Below are positions 9,425 to 17,392 of a stretch of 64,000 nt of DNA, in pieces. Both the position numbers and the translations under genes were made by a program. Under the pieces are notes generated by a model, which searched no databases, was not told the DNA's origin, and was given only the letters and a program-made list of their open reading frames with translations. The first letter of the stretch is position 1. Each line of letters starts with the position of its first letter. The stretch spans positions 7,065-71,064 of the forward strand of contig JBLHWZ010000001.1 of NCBI GenBank assembly GCA_047629415.1, written 5' to 3'. The DNA is from CBDUJZ01 sp047629415 (lineage in GTDB: Bacteria; Myxococcota_A; Bradymonadia; REDH01).

Positions 9425-10345
9425 TCAGCTCTTAACAGGCACTGCCTTGAGGAAAGCGTTACCGTCTTTGACGACGACATCAAAGTCGACTCGCGCGCAA
9501 TCGTGCTTGGCGCGGGTCTTCGCACGCTGCTTCTCCAGGCTGCGCTTGACCGCCTCGTAGCTAAGATTGTCGACGTTGTGATTGAGCTTCTGCTTCTCGG
9601 AGACGAAGCGTTCATAAACCTCACGATCAACGTCACGGGATGTCGCGGCACGCTCTGAAGGTGCCTGTCCTGGCGCGACTCCGGTGGCGACCCCAGCCTT
9701 CACTCGCCGTCGCATCTCCTTGAGCATCTCCGCCTTCTTCGTGACGTCGTCGACGGTCATCCCACGGATGTCCGGCGCCGGCTTGGCGGCCGCTTCGGGA
9801 GGCCTTGGCGGCTCAGGCAACAGCTCGACTTCAGCGATGGCACCTGGTTTTGTGCCTCCCTCTAGGGCGCTCATGAAGTCCATGGCAGCGTTGGCTACCT
9901 CGGCTTTGCGCTTGGCTTTCCGGGTTTCTGTTGCGGCGTCTGCCGCGTCGGCGCCTTTGGCGTTACGAACCATGTTAATCGCTAGGTGATCGGCCGGTGC
10001 GAGGCCGTTTGCGTCGAGCTTGGCTTTGCGCTTCTCGGCCCTGCCGACTTGCGTGCGGTGCTTGCCCTCTTCCATGTCGCGCATCGAACGCTGCCAGTAG
10101 GCCTTCTGGCTGTTGTAGCGCTGGATCAAGGAGTTGGCTCGGAACTTCCCCTGAGCGCGCCTGATCTTCGCACGCTGGAGTTGGTAAACCATGCGAACCA
10201 CGTCCTTCTGAACTTGGTGTGGCGGGACCTTCTCGATTCCGATGAAGTACTGTTCATAGAGCGCCCGCAGACGTTCCATGCGTTTTTCGAGCTGAACTAG
10301 AAGTACTTCCAGCTCCTCTTCATCCATCTCTTGTTGCGCGGCCAT
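9425..10345 (-). CDS. MXAN_5187-type coiled-coil protein
   Basis: 306 aa, cytosolic, no signal peptide. Residues 1-110 are highly charged helix (LEKRMERLRALYEQYFIG and basic helices after it). A Pro/Ala linker follows at about 165-200. The last 80 residues (VYERFVSEKQKLNHNVDNLS, then a basic helix and VDFDVVVKDGNAFLKAVPV) match the C-terminal domain I know from the Myxococcus MXAN_5187 family. Its function is not known to me. The gene is alone on its strand, upstream of and divergent from the FecCD permease. Confidence 0.82.
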   Translation of the reverse strand: MAAQQEMDEEELEVLLVQLEKRMERLRALYEQYFIGIEKVPPHQVQKDVVRMVYQLQRAKIRRAQGKFRANSLIQRYNSQKAYWQRSMRDMEEGKHRTQVGRAEKRKAKLDANGLAPADHLAINMVRNAKGADAADAATETRKAKRKAEVANAAMDFMSALEGGTKPGAIAEVELLPEPPRPPEAAAKPAPDIRGMTVDDVTKKAEMLKEMRRRVKAGVATGVAPGQAPSERAATSRDVDREVYERFVSEKQKLNHNVDNLSYEAVKRSLEKQRAKTRAKHDCARVDFDVVVKDGNAFLKAVPVKS

Positions 10346-10383
10346 TCGTTCCTGCGTTGAGAAGCGGGCACGTGCATTGTAGA

Positions 10384-10490
10384 CGACCGAGGCTGGCTCG
10401 CAAGGAACCCAGCGGAATCCTGCATGTTCTCAGCGCGCCTGCGCCGCCGGGAGAGTCAGTTCTGCTGAGAGAGCCAGTCCACGACTGCCC
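10384..10490 (+). promoter_or_regulatory. Candidate cobalamin riboswitch
   Basis: Upstream of the FecCD permease the sequence has the order of cobalamin-riboswitch elements. It has CGCAAGGAACCCAGCGGAAT followed by CCTGC (cf. the GGAAxCCGGTGxGAATCCGGC core), then AGCGCGCCTGCG, CCGGGAGAGTCAG, and GAGAGCCAGTCCACGACTGC near the B12-box position (AGYCAG...ACCTGCC). Several positions deviate from consensus and I cannot fold it here. The position directly ahead of a BtuC-like permease is what a B12-responsive leader would show. Confidence 0.48.
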
Positions 10491-10517
10491 TCCGCGACCT
10501 GCTCGCCAGCGATCCTA

Positions 10518-11531
10518 TTGAGCCGCTCATCCACCAACCCGGTCCGCGTTTTACTCGGGCTCGCAGCACTTTCGGTACTAGCGGGACTGGTGGGCACGTT
10601 CGTGGGTAGCACGCCCATGGCCCCAGCTCGCGTTTGGGCTGGACTCACAGGAGCAGACCCCGCCGCGACCGCCATCGTGCGCGGCGTGCGCCTACCAATG
10701 GTCATCTTGGCAGGACTTGTTGGCGCCCTGCTCTCCGGCTCAGGAGCGGCCGTACAAGGGCTGCTCAGAAACCCCCTCGCCGATCCCTACCTGCTGGGAA
10801 TAAGCGGAGGCGCAGCGGTCGGCGTTGCCCTCACGGTAGTCACGGGCACGGACACCGCCGCTCTCATGACCATCGCTGCCTTCCTCGGATCGATCGTCGC
10901 GGTCGCGCTCATCTACGCAGTCGCAGGCTCGGTTTCCTCCCAGCGATCCGGCGACGCCACGACCACGCTCCTGCTCACGGGCGTCGTCTTCAACGCGATG
11001 GCCGGGGCAGCGATCCTCGTGATGCACGCCCTGCTCGCCCCCGAACGATCGCACTCACTCCTGCTCTGGATGATGGGCTCGCTGGACTCTAGCAGCTCGC
11101 TCGCCCCGATCATGACCGCCGCCGCGCTGGTCATCGGGGCGGCTGTGTTGATCCCGGCCGGTCACTCCATGAATGCGCTCGGGCTGGGCGAGGAACAGGC
11201 GCGCGCCGTCGGCATCGATCCCGATCGACTTCGACGGACGGTGTTCCTGACCACCTCACTGATGGTCGGGACCGCGGTCGCGTTCAGCGGCCTCATCGGA
11301 TTCGTCGGCCTACTCGTGCCGCACCTCGTCCGTATCCGCTGGGGAGGAGACTACCGGATCCTGATCCCGGCGAGCATGTTGGGCGGAGCGGGGTTCCTGA
11401 TCCTTGCGGATGTCCTGGCCCGGGCAGCGTTTCACGTGGCCGATAGCGTACTCCCCGTCGGCGCCGTCACGGCCTTGATCGGCGCGCCCACGTTCATCTG
11501 GTTGCTCCGCTTCTCGCTGAGGCGCTCATGA
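10518..11531 (+). CDS. FecCD/BtuC-type ABC transporter permease
   Basis: 337 aa, TTG start. About nine to ten transmembrane helices are visible, with the family hallmarks: MAPARVWAGLTG near the N-terminus, RxPRxxxAxxxGxxLxxSGAxxQ (here VRLPMVILAGLVGALLSGSG), NPLADPYLLGISGGA, and GFVGLLVPHLVR, which contacts the ATPase. Imports cobalamin, haem or ferric siderophore in this family. The stop overlaps the ATPase start (ATGA), so the two form one unit. No periplasmic binding protein or TonB receptor lies nearby. The candidate B12 leader upstream favours cobalamin as substrate. Confidence 0.92.
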   Translation: MSRSSTNPVRVLLGLAALSVLAGLVGTFVGSTPMAPARVWAGLTGADPAATAIVRGVRLPMVILAGLVGALLSGSGAAVQGLLRNPLADPYLLGISGGAAVGVALTVVTGTDTAALMTIAAFLGSIVAVALIYAVAGSVSSQRSGDATTTLLLTGVVFNAMAGAAILVMHALLAPERSHSLLLWMMGSLDSSSSLAPIMTAAALVIGAAVLIPAGHSMNALGLGEEQARAVGIDPDRLRRTVFLTTSLMVGTAVAFSGLIGFVGLLVPHLVRIRWGGDYRILIPASMLGGAGFLILADVLARAAFHVADSVLPVGAVTALIGAPTFIWLLRFSLRRS

Positions 11532-12289
11532 GTGTTCAGGTAAAAGTCGCGACGGTCCAGCACGGCGGAAAGCCGGCATTGAACAGGGTCTCGATCACCT
11601 TCGAGCCGGGATCGCTCACGGCGATCATCGGGCCAAACGGGGCCGGAAAGTCGACGCTGCTTCGCGCTTGCGCAGGGCTGCTCCCGCTGAGCGATGGGAG
11701 CGTGACGCTTGCGGGCCGCTGCCTTGCAGAGATCCGCCCAGCCGACGTCGCGAAGCTGATCTCGATGATGTCCCAGCGCATAGAGTCCCCGCAGCTTTCG
11801 GTGCTCGACGTCATCCTGCTCGGACGCTCGGCGTACCTTGGACGATTCGGTCAGGCCGGTAAGACAGACCGAGAGGCGGCTATTGAGGCGGCGGCCGAAG
11901 TCGGCGTGGCGGGGCTCGCAGACCGAGAATTCCCCTCACTCTCCGGGGGCGAGCGCCAACGGGTTCTCTTCGCGATGCAGACCCTGCAAGCAGCGCCCGT
12001 CGCACTCTTTGACGAGCCCAATAGCGCACAGGACTTCGACGGCACCCGGTTGATGCTCGGTGTGCTTAGGCGCCGAACGGCGAACGGAGACTGCGTCATC
12101 GCCGCGGTTCACGACTTGAATCTCGCGCTCCGAGGCTTTGACCGAGTGATTTGCCTCGCAGACGGCGAGGTAGTCGCTGACGGCGAGCCCGAGGCGACCG
12201 TGGCATCGACCGAGGTCAATGCTGCGTTCTCAGGAGCTCTTCGGATCGAGCAAGCGGAGAACGGGATCGTGGTCTTGCCACGGATTTGA
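11528..12289 (+). CDS. ABC transporter ATP-binding protein (BtuD/FecE-like)
   Basis: 253 aa. Walker A GPNGAGKST, Q-loop MMSQRIESP, signature LSGGERQRV, Walker B VALFDEP and switch His in AVHDLNLA are all intact. It powers the FecCD permease encoded just upstream, with which it overlaps by 4 nt. The helical-domain region LLGRSAYLGRFG is typical of the vitamin B12/iron-chelate import subfamily. After Walker B the usual T-S-x-LD is replaced by NSAQDFDGT, a mild deviation near the D-loop. Confidence 0.93.
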   Translation: MSVQVKVATVQHGGKPALNRVSITFEPGSLTAIIGPNGAGKSTLLRACAGLLPLSDGSVTLAGRCLAEIRPADVAKLISMMSQRIESPQLSVLDVILLGRSAYLGRFGQAGKTDREAAIEAAAEVGVAGLADREFPSLSGGERQRVLFAMQTLQAAPVALFDEPNSAQDFDGTRLMLGVLRRRTANGDCVIAAVHDLNLALRGFDRVICLADGEVVADGEPEATVASTEVNAAFSGALRIEQAENGIVVLPRI

Positions 12290-12373
12290 GACAACGCGAG
12301 CGGTGGCTCTGAAGGCGACGGCAGAGCGCAGCCCGAGAAATCTGGGGCGTCGCAGGAGCCCGACAGGGTTCGA

Positions 12374-12410
12374 GACTCAGCTCAACTTCGTTCCGGTACC
12401 GTTGCGCTCG
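12374..12410. repeat. Dispersed 37-nt intergenic repeat, copy A
   Basis: This segment matches 20236-20272 at 28 of 37 ungapped positions. With small gaps it also matches 29015-29050; all three share a GAYTCAG...ACTTCGYTC core. Both strong copies lie outside recognised genes. The remaining bases of the gap 12290-12560 show no other feature I can support. Confidence 0.4.
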
Positions 12411-12560
12411 TCACTCCTCATTTTCTACGACGGTTGTACGTGAATACCGGAGCGAGGAGACCGAAGTGAGCAGCGGAGTGGTCGGACTTGGTGCGATAAT
12501 TTGCGACATGGCAGCACTTGCCCCTACATTGCGTACATCCTCGTACCCAACAGAGACGTT

Positions 12561-12713
12561 ATGGACCGCGAACATATCAAGCACCTCATCGACAGTCTGG
12601 AGACGCTCAAGCGTGTGAGCCGCAAGGCGCAGCTGACGCCCGGCGACCCGCACAGCCACACGCCGCCGGTCGGCTGGTGGATCCGCGAGCATCAGGACGA
12701 AGACCTGAGCTAG
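12561..12713 (+). CDS. Small uncharacterised protein (50 aa)
   Basis: Starts at the ATG at 12561 and ends in TAG at 12711-12713, abutting the tail of the convergent M50 gene. Nearly every third codon position is G or C, as in the neighbouring real genes, which argues for coding. The protein has an amphipathic helix (HIKHLIDSLETLKRVSRKAQ) followed by a His/Pro segment and GWWIREHQDEDL. No signal peptide or known motif. A small regulatory or partner protein is possible, but nothing here shows it. Confidence 0.55.
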   Translation: MDREHIKHLIDSLETLKRVSRKAQLTPGDPHSHTPPVGWWIREHQDEDLS

Positions 12714-13747
12714 GGTTCGGGCGCCGTTTCAAAGACGCGAGCGACGACCGCATCCGCGTCCTTCAATCGGCTCCATTCCTGGCTCTCCAGCAAGTCGTGT
12801 ACGGCCTCACGGTCATCCAATTCGGCGAGGCTCCGCAGCCAGACTTCGGCGACCTCGGCGTCCAGATCGGCGCGTCGGAGGTAGCTCACTGCTTCCTTAG
12901 CCCGGCCCATTTGCGCGGTGGAGAGGCCAAGGATCCTCCAGACTTCTGCGAGAACTCGCTTGGGCACATGCGGCTCGGTGCGAATCTGGTGACAGTAGCG
13001 GGCCGCCTCGTGCCAGTTCCCTGTCGCAAACGCAGATCGTGCCTCGCCGAGCAGCTCCTTCGAGAACTTGCTCTGGCCGCGGATCGGGCCTGACGCGCGG
13101 TCGCCCTTCAGCGCTTGGAAGTTCATCCATGCGACGACCGCCCCGAGCACGATCGCAAATCGGGAGAATCCAACCGACAGCGCGTATCCGATGAGGCCGA
13201 GCGCCAGGGCGATCCCCACAGAGTGCGTGATGCGCTCGGCTTTCAGCGGCGTCATGAAGCGAAGCAGTCCCAGCCGGAACAGGCGTCCGCCATCAAGCGG
13301 CCAGATCGGCAACACGTTGATCAACGTCCAGAATACGTTGACGTAGATCATGAAATCTAAGCCCAGGATGACCACCGGCGAGGAGAGGTAGGCCTCAACC
13401 GAGAAGCGCACGAGCGCCCAGCGGACGCCCCAGAACGTCAGTCCCAGCAACATGCCTGCGGCGGGACCCGCGATCAGAATCATCGCGTCTTCAGCGTCCG
13501 AGTCGGCACGCTCATGAGCGCAGGAGCCGCCCCAAATCTCGAGACGAACGGAGGGGTTCAGCCGATAGCGTTTGGCGAACATCGCGTGCCCAAACTCGTG
13601 CACCAGTAAGCTGATCGTCAGCACCATGAACCACAGAACGCCAACCTCGGGGCCGCTCTGCAGGCCGTTCCAGGCCACGATGATCAGGTACCAAAAGCTG
13701 ATGGTGATGGGCACGCCTGCGAGCGAGCCGACGGGTAGTCCGTTCAT
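12710..13747 (-). CDS. Membrane-embedded M50 (site-2-type) metalloprotease with C-terminal TPR-like region
   Basis: 345 aa from the ATG at 13747. The frame is open further upstream, but that part is only the mirror of the Ala/Glu-rich gene on the other strand. The zinc site is HEFGHA in a hydrophobic helix, and the third ligand motif is NVLPIWPLDGG. Five or so membrane helices are predicted to about residue 230. Residues 245-345 are soluble helical repeats resembling TPRs, perhaps for substrate binding. Members of this family cleave membrane-bound regulators or process signal remnants. No cognate anti-sigma factor or other target is adjacent. Confidence 0.88.
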   Translation of the reverse strand: MNGLPVGSLAGVPITISFWYLIIVAWNGLQSGPEVGVLWFMVLTISLLVHEFGHAMFAKRYRLNPSVRLEIWGGSCAHERADSDAEDAMILIAGPAAGMLLGLTFWGVRWALVRFSVEAYLSSPVVILGLDFMIYVNVFWTLINVLPIWPLDGGRLFRLGLLRFMTPLKAERITHSVGIALALGLIGYALSVGFSRFAIVLGAVVAWMNFQALKGDRASGPIRGQSKFSKELLGEARSAFATGNWHEAARYCHQIRTEPHVPKRVLAEVWRILGLSTAQMGRAKEAVSYLRRADLDAEVAEVWLRSLAELDDREAVHDLLESQEWSRLKDADAVVARVFETAPEP

Positions 13748-13891
13748 GCCGAGTCGCTTACTACGGCGAACGGTGCGTCGACAACCGCTCGCCGGGCACC
13801 TCATCGCTCGTAGCCTCCTGATTTCAGCATTGTTCCACCGAATGCCGACTCCAAACTTGCTCGCTCTGGGTACCAATGCCACAAGAGATTC

Positions 13892-15064
13892 ATGAGAATT
13901 TTGCTTACGATCGTGCTCTGTCTCCCCGCGTCGGCGATGGCCCAATCCGGAGAGCCGGAGGCTCCCCCTGAAACCCAACCGGCCGAGGCTGCCGAGGAGG
14001 CAGAAGCCGGCGCGGACGACGCAGAAGCCAGCGCGGATGAGACCGAAGAGGAAGGCGGCAGCAACCTCGAGACGGTTCTGGACGAGATTCAGGATGAGCA
14101 AGACGCAGAGGCAGCTACAGCAGCCGCAGCAGCCGCAGCAGCAGCCGCAGCGGATGCCGCTCGAGCAGCAGAAGAGGTCGCGCCCATCGTGATCCGTCCG
14201 GCCAATCTCCACGAGCCCGTCGCCGTATCCGAGCGACGGCCCCCACAGGACGTCATCGTCATCCATGAAGAAGAGGAGGGATGGGATCCTGAGGTAGAGA
14301 TCTGGAGTGGTCTCTACGTGCAGGAGGGCATCGATGCCGGCTTCTTCCTCGGACTCTCGTTCGCGGTGGTCGAACAGGGCCCGCAGACGCGCTCCGAGTA
14401 TGTCATCGCCGATCACTACGCACGGCGGGCCGTCTGGAACCACCTCGACCTGAGCTTCGGCGTCAACCCGGGTAACGGCCTCGACGAGACCACCCTGGTG
14501 CTCGGTATTCGCGGCACCCGAACGGAGGTTGAGACCGGCGGTGGAGCGGAGAGCGGGACGTCAGAGATCTTCTTCGGACCCGCGCGATTCGAGCGCTCTC
14601 TCGCGATGGAACGTGAAGCGGACATCACCGTTTCGCTCGTTGAGGGCTACGCCGATCGGCGTTTCGCGATCCGTGAGGGTGCCTCGGTTCACGTTCTCGC
14701 CGACGTCGGTGCCGCGGGCTTCAACCACATCCAGTACACTCCTCTGAACGGTGTGGACCACTTCTTCAATGGCGTGCGAGCGCTCTCGCTCGACGTGACG
14801 ATCGCGCCGGAGTTCACGCTCGGTGAGTCGGGCAGTAACTTCCGCTATATCGCCGGCCTCGCTGGAGACATCGCGATCGGCGCCCGAGATGGCGGCCTCC
14901 TCACCGTGCATTCTGACCTCAAAGCGGAGAGCGGAGTTGGTGGCGACATCACCGAGTGGGTGTCCTGGAGTGCCTTGATCGGGTATCGCGGAGCGGTGGA
15001 CAGTCGTCGCGATAACCGCAGCGGCTGGTACTCCAACGTTCTCCTTCGCGGCCGAATCCCTTGA
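13892..15064 (+). CDS. Secreted or outer-membrane protein with Ala/Glu-rich N-terminus
   Basis: 390 aa. The signal peptide is cleaved after ASAMA. Residues 20-100 are Ala/Glu/Asp-rich, including a 12-alanine run encoded by GCAGCC-type triplets that is prone to slippage. From about 125 onward there are alternating polar/hydrophobic beta strands (IWSGLYVQEGIDAGFFLGLS, WSALIGYRGAV and others), and the protein ends in LLRGRIP. The pattern suggests a beta-barrel or beta-sandwich at the outer membrane. It is the first gene of a coupled series; the next start overlaps its stop. No family recognised. Confidence 0.75.
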   Translation: MRILLTIVLCLPASAMAQSGEPEAPPETQPAEAAEEAEAGADDAEASADETEEEGGSNLETVLDEIQDEQDAEAATAAAAAAAAAAADAARAAEEVAPIVIRPANLHEPVAVSERRPPQDVIVIHEEEEGWDPEVEIWSGLYVQEGIDAGFFLGLSFAVVEQGPQTRSEYVIADHYARRAVWNHLDLSFGVNPGNGLDETTLVLGIRGTRTEVETGGGAESGTSEIFFGPARFERSLAMEREADITVSLVEGYADRRFAIREGASVHVLADVGAAGFNHIQYTPLNGVDHFFNGVRALSLDVTIAPEFTLGESGSNFRYIAGLAGDIAIGARDGGLLTVHSDLKAESGVGGDITEWVSWSALIGYRGAVDSRRDNRSGWYSNVLLRGRIP

Positions 15065-15234
15065 ACGCCCGACACGCCGGCAAACGACGATCGAGCGGCG
15101 CGATTGCGCTCGTTCTCGTCATCGCATGGATCGTCCTCTTTACAGTGTACGACCGCGCCTCCTACTCGTTGCTCGTGGCGATCGCGTGGTTCGCGGTCAT
15201 CGCTCTCCGTCCCCCGCCCACCAAACGCCAATGA
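15061..15234 (+). CDS. Small two-helix membrane protein (57 aa)
   Basis: TTG start at 15061 overlaps the stop of the preceding gene (TTGA), and its TGA overlaps the ATG of the next (ATGA). This spacing is typical of translational coupling. The product has a basic N-terminus (NARHAGKRRSSG) and then two hydrophobic helices, IALVLVIAWIVLFTVY and SLLVAIAWFAVIAL, joined by DRAS. It ends in a Pro/basic tail (RPPPTKRQ). Codon third positions are GC-rich like the neighbours. It has no recognised family; a membrane subunit working with the flanking envelope proteins is possible. Confidence 0.62.
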   Translation: MNARHAGKRRSSGAIALVLVIAWIVLFTVYDRASYSLLVAIAWFAVIALRPPPTKRQ

Positions 15235-16397
15235 GCGCGCTTCTTCGCAACGCCATCACGGCGGCTGTCCTCCTCTCGATCACGTTGCTCCCCTCGATGG
15301 AGGGCTTCGCTCAAGGCCAGGAACCGGTCCACGGACTCACCGACGAGCCGAGCGAGCCGGTTGAACTATCGGAGTTCAACCCAGACTTCCACGATGCGCC
15401 CTACTTTGAAACATGGGACTTCTGGATGTGGTCGGAGGATGGCACCGTCATGCTCCTGCAGTTCCTCTCCTCCAGCTTCGGCTTCGGGATCGAGAAACAG
15501 GGCTCCGGCAGACTGATCGTCATCAGCCCCGAAGCAATAAATATCGGCGACGACCCGGACGGCGTGAGCTTCGCTGACCGAGGATGGTCCTGGGACGATG
15601 GGTGGAGTTGGGCAGAGGTTCCGCTCGACATCACCTGGCGAGACTCCTTCTTGCGCGGCGACGGCGAGACCTTCGAATTCTACCTCCGAGGCCGCAACCG
15701 CACGACCTACATGGAAGCGACGATGACCTTGGTCGACCCGCTCTATCGGCCCGGCGACGGACGACTTGAGTACGGATGGGACCGCCACTTCTTCTACGAG
15801 CAAATCGCGATCCCGCGCTTCACGTTCGAAGGTCGATTGAACCGCAAGGACCACCGCGACGACGAAGACAGCTGGGAAGACGTCAGCGGCGTCGGATACG
15901 GCGAACACACGCTGACCAACAACTTCCCCTTCGACATCGCCCAGCGCTTCATTGGGTTTCGGGCGCTCCGAGATGACGGTCTGACCATCATCGCTGACGG
16001 CCTCACGACCCCGCAGGAATTCGGCGGCCGAGGGATCAACTGGGGTGTCGTGAGCCTTGGAGGGCAGCCGCTCATCGAGTCCGCTGAGGTGACCATCGTT
16101 CCGCTCAACGAGACGCCATTCGTGGGCGCCGGAAACGAATACAGCGTGCCCGGCGGGCTGCAGATTCAAATGCAAGACGGCGCCAACTGGGCCCGCGTGA
16201 ACGTCTACAACGGCGAACTGGTCAGCGCGACGAGCCCCTTCGCCCGCGTCGGCACCTTCCTACGCGCCATGCTCGGCGCAATAATGGCGCCCTTCGACTT
16301 CGAGTCGACCGCCGAATACGAAGCGTGGGTGCATGTTGATGGCGAAACCGCGTACGTCTCCGGCCGCGGCTGGATGACGACGAACTTCACCGAATGA
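15231..16397 (+). CDS. Exported beta-rich protein, possibly lipocalin-like (CrtC/AttH/Svf1-like)
   Basis: 388 aa from the ATG at 15231, chosen because it starts a clear signal peptide (NAITAAVLLSITLLPSMEGFAQ) and overlaps the upstream stop. The mature protein is rich in Trp, Tyr and beta strands (WDFWMWSEDGTVMLLQFLSS, GIEKQGSGRLIVI, TFEGRLNRKDH). This general look recalls AttH/CrtC-type double lipocalin domains, but I see no decisive motif and hold the assignment weakly. It is the third gene of the coupled operon 13892-17317. Confidence 0.72.
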   Translation: MSALLRNAITAAVLLSITLLPSMEGFAQGQEPVHGLTDEPSEPVELSEFNPDFHDAPYFETWDFWMWSEDGTVMLLQFLSSSFGFGIEKQGSGRLIVISPEAINIGDDPDGVSFADRGWSWDDGWSWAEVPLDITWRDSFLRGDGETFEFYLRGRNRTTYMEATMTLVDPLYRPGDGRLEYGWDRHFFYEQIAIPRFTFEGRLNRKDHRDDEDSWEDVSGVGYGEHTLTNNFPFDIAQRFIGFRALRDDGLTIIADGLTTPQEFGGRGINWGVVSLGGQPLIESAEVTIVPLNETPFVGAGNEYSVPGGLQIQMQDGANWARVNVYNGELVSATSPFARVGTFLRAMLGAIMAPFDFESTAEYEAWVHVDGETAYVSGRGWMTTNFTE

Positions 16398-17317
16398 TCC
16401 CGCGCACTGCTCACTTCGTCTGCTTGGGCCAGGACCTCTCCTGGGCCCACGCTCTCTCGATTCACTCGGCGCTCGCACGCGGCGGATTCGATCGTGCCCT
16501 GCTTCATCACAGTCAGGACCTCGCTCGCTCGGCGGGATACGCGGCGCTCGATGGGCTCGTAGGTTTTGAGGCGATTCGCCTTGAGGCGCTCGTCGCCGAT
16601 GAGGCACCCGAAGCGCGCGCACTTCGTCAGGTCCTCACGGAGTTAGACCGGACGAGCGCGCGTGAGGACGTCGTGCGCGCGGCGTTGCTTTGGCAGCACG
16701 GCGGCGTGTTCTTGAGCTTAGATACGGTCGCCGTCAGTTCCTTCGACGATGTGTTCGCGAGGAACGAATTCTTCTGCGGGGAGTCCGCAACGACCCGGCC
16801 TTCTTCGAATTCGAAACGATCGTTCGTAGCGGCGGCGGTCCGGAAACGGCTCGGCCGGGCACTGGAACGAGCTCCGAGAGCGGCGTCACGAGCGGCGGAA
16901 TTTTGGCCTAAGGTCGCAAGTCCAGCGGTGATGGGCGCTCCTGCGCAAGACCCCTTCGTCGGACGACTTCTAGCGGCGATGGCACACGCGCACGTCGAGG
17001 AACGCAGAAAGCCAGGAGCCCTCGGCTCGGACATCCTGGAGTCCGTGCTGAACAAGTCACGAACCGGAACTGTGCTCTATCCCAGCACCGTCTTCGATCC
17101 ATGCGGGGGACCGCGAGCCTCGTGGTGGTTCCACGACCCTTCTCCCACCACGCTGAGCGCGCTGAAGAGCAGAGAAACACTGACTCTTCGTTGGCACCAG
17201 GAGATCGCTCCGAGGCAGATCGTCGCTATCATCGACGCGGAAGCACTCTCCAAGCTGAAGATCGGACACCTTTTTTCGGCCCTCGCGGCCGACCTAAAGG
17301 CCGCGCAGACTCCCTAG
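16394..17317 (+). CDS. Putative GT-A glycosyltransferase (DXD/OCH1-like) with degenerate DXD
   Basis: 307 aa, start overlapping the upstream stop by 4 nt. The N-terminus (IPRTAHFVCLGQDLSWAHAL) and the central ALLWQHGGVFLSLDTVAVSS resemble Gly-DXD glycosyltransferases of the OCH1/capsule type, where the motif is normally GGxYxDxD. Here the first Asp is Ser, leaving SLD. Activity may be altered or the protein may act on its own type of donor. It ends the coupled operon that makes three exported or membrane proteins, so it could modify one of them or an envelope glycan. Moderate certainty. Confidence 0.65.
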   Translation: MIPRTAHFVCLGQDLSWAHALSIHSALARGGFDRALLHHSQDLARSAGYAALDGLVGFEAIRLEALVADEAPEARALRQVLTELDRTSAREDVVRAALLWQHGGVFLSLDTVAVSSFDDVFARNEFFCGESATTRPSSNSKRSFVAAAVRKRLGRALERAPRAASRAAEFWPKVASPAVMGAPAQDPFVGRLLAAMAHAHVEERRKPGALGSDILESVLNKSRTGTVLYPSTVFDPCGGPRASWWFHDPSPTTLSALKSRETLTLRWHQEIAPRQIVAIIDAEALSKLKIGHLFSALAADLKAAQTP

Positions 17318-17331
17318 AGCAGGTGCTCTCC

Positions 17332-17360
17332 TTGGTATCGTAGCGAAGATTACATACACT
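17332..17360 (+). promoter_or_regulatory. Sigma-70-like promoter for the lysyl-oxidase lipoprotein gene
   Basis: TTGGTA (17332-17337), a 17-bp spacer and TACACT (17355-17360) lie 32 bp upstream of the ATG at 17393. Each hexamer matches the consensus at four or more of six positions. It sits in the short gap after the preceding operon. Confidence 0.45.
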
Positions 17361-17392
17361 GCCGGGGCGATCGTCCCGCCCCAAGGCCTGCC

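Noticed and set aside
13748..14443. N-terminal extension of the M50 protease frame with Cys/Gly/Leu repeats
   Set aside because: It is the antisense of the Ala/Glu-rich gene starting at 13892; the protease begins at 13747.
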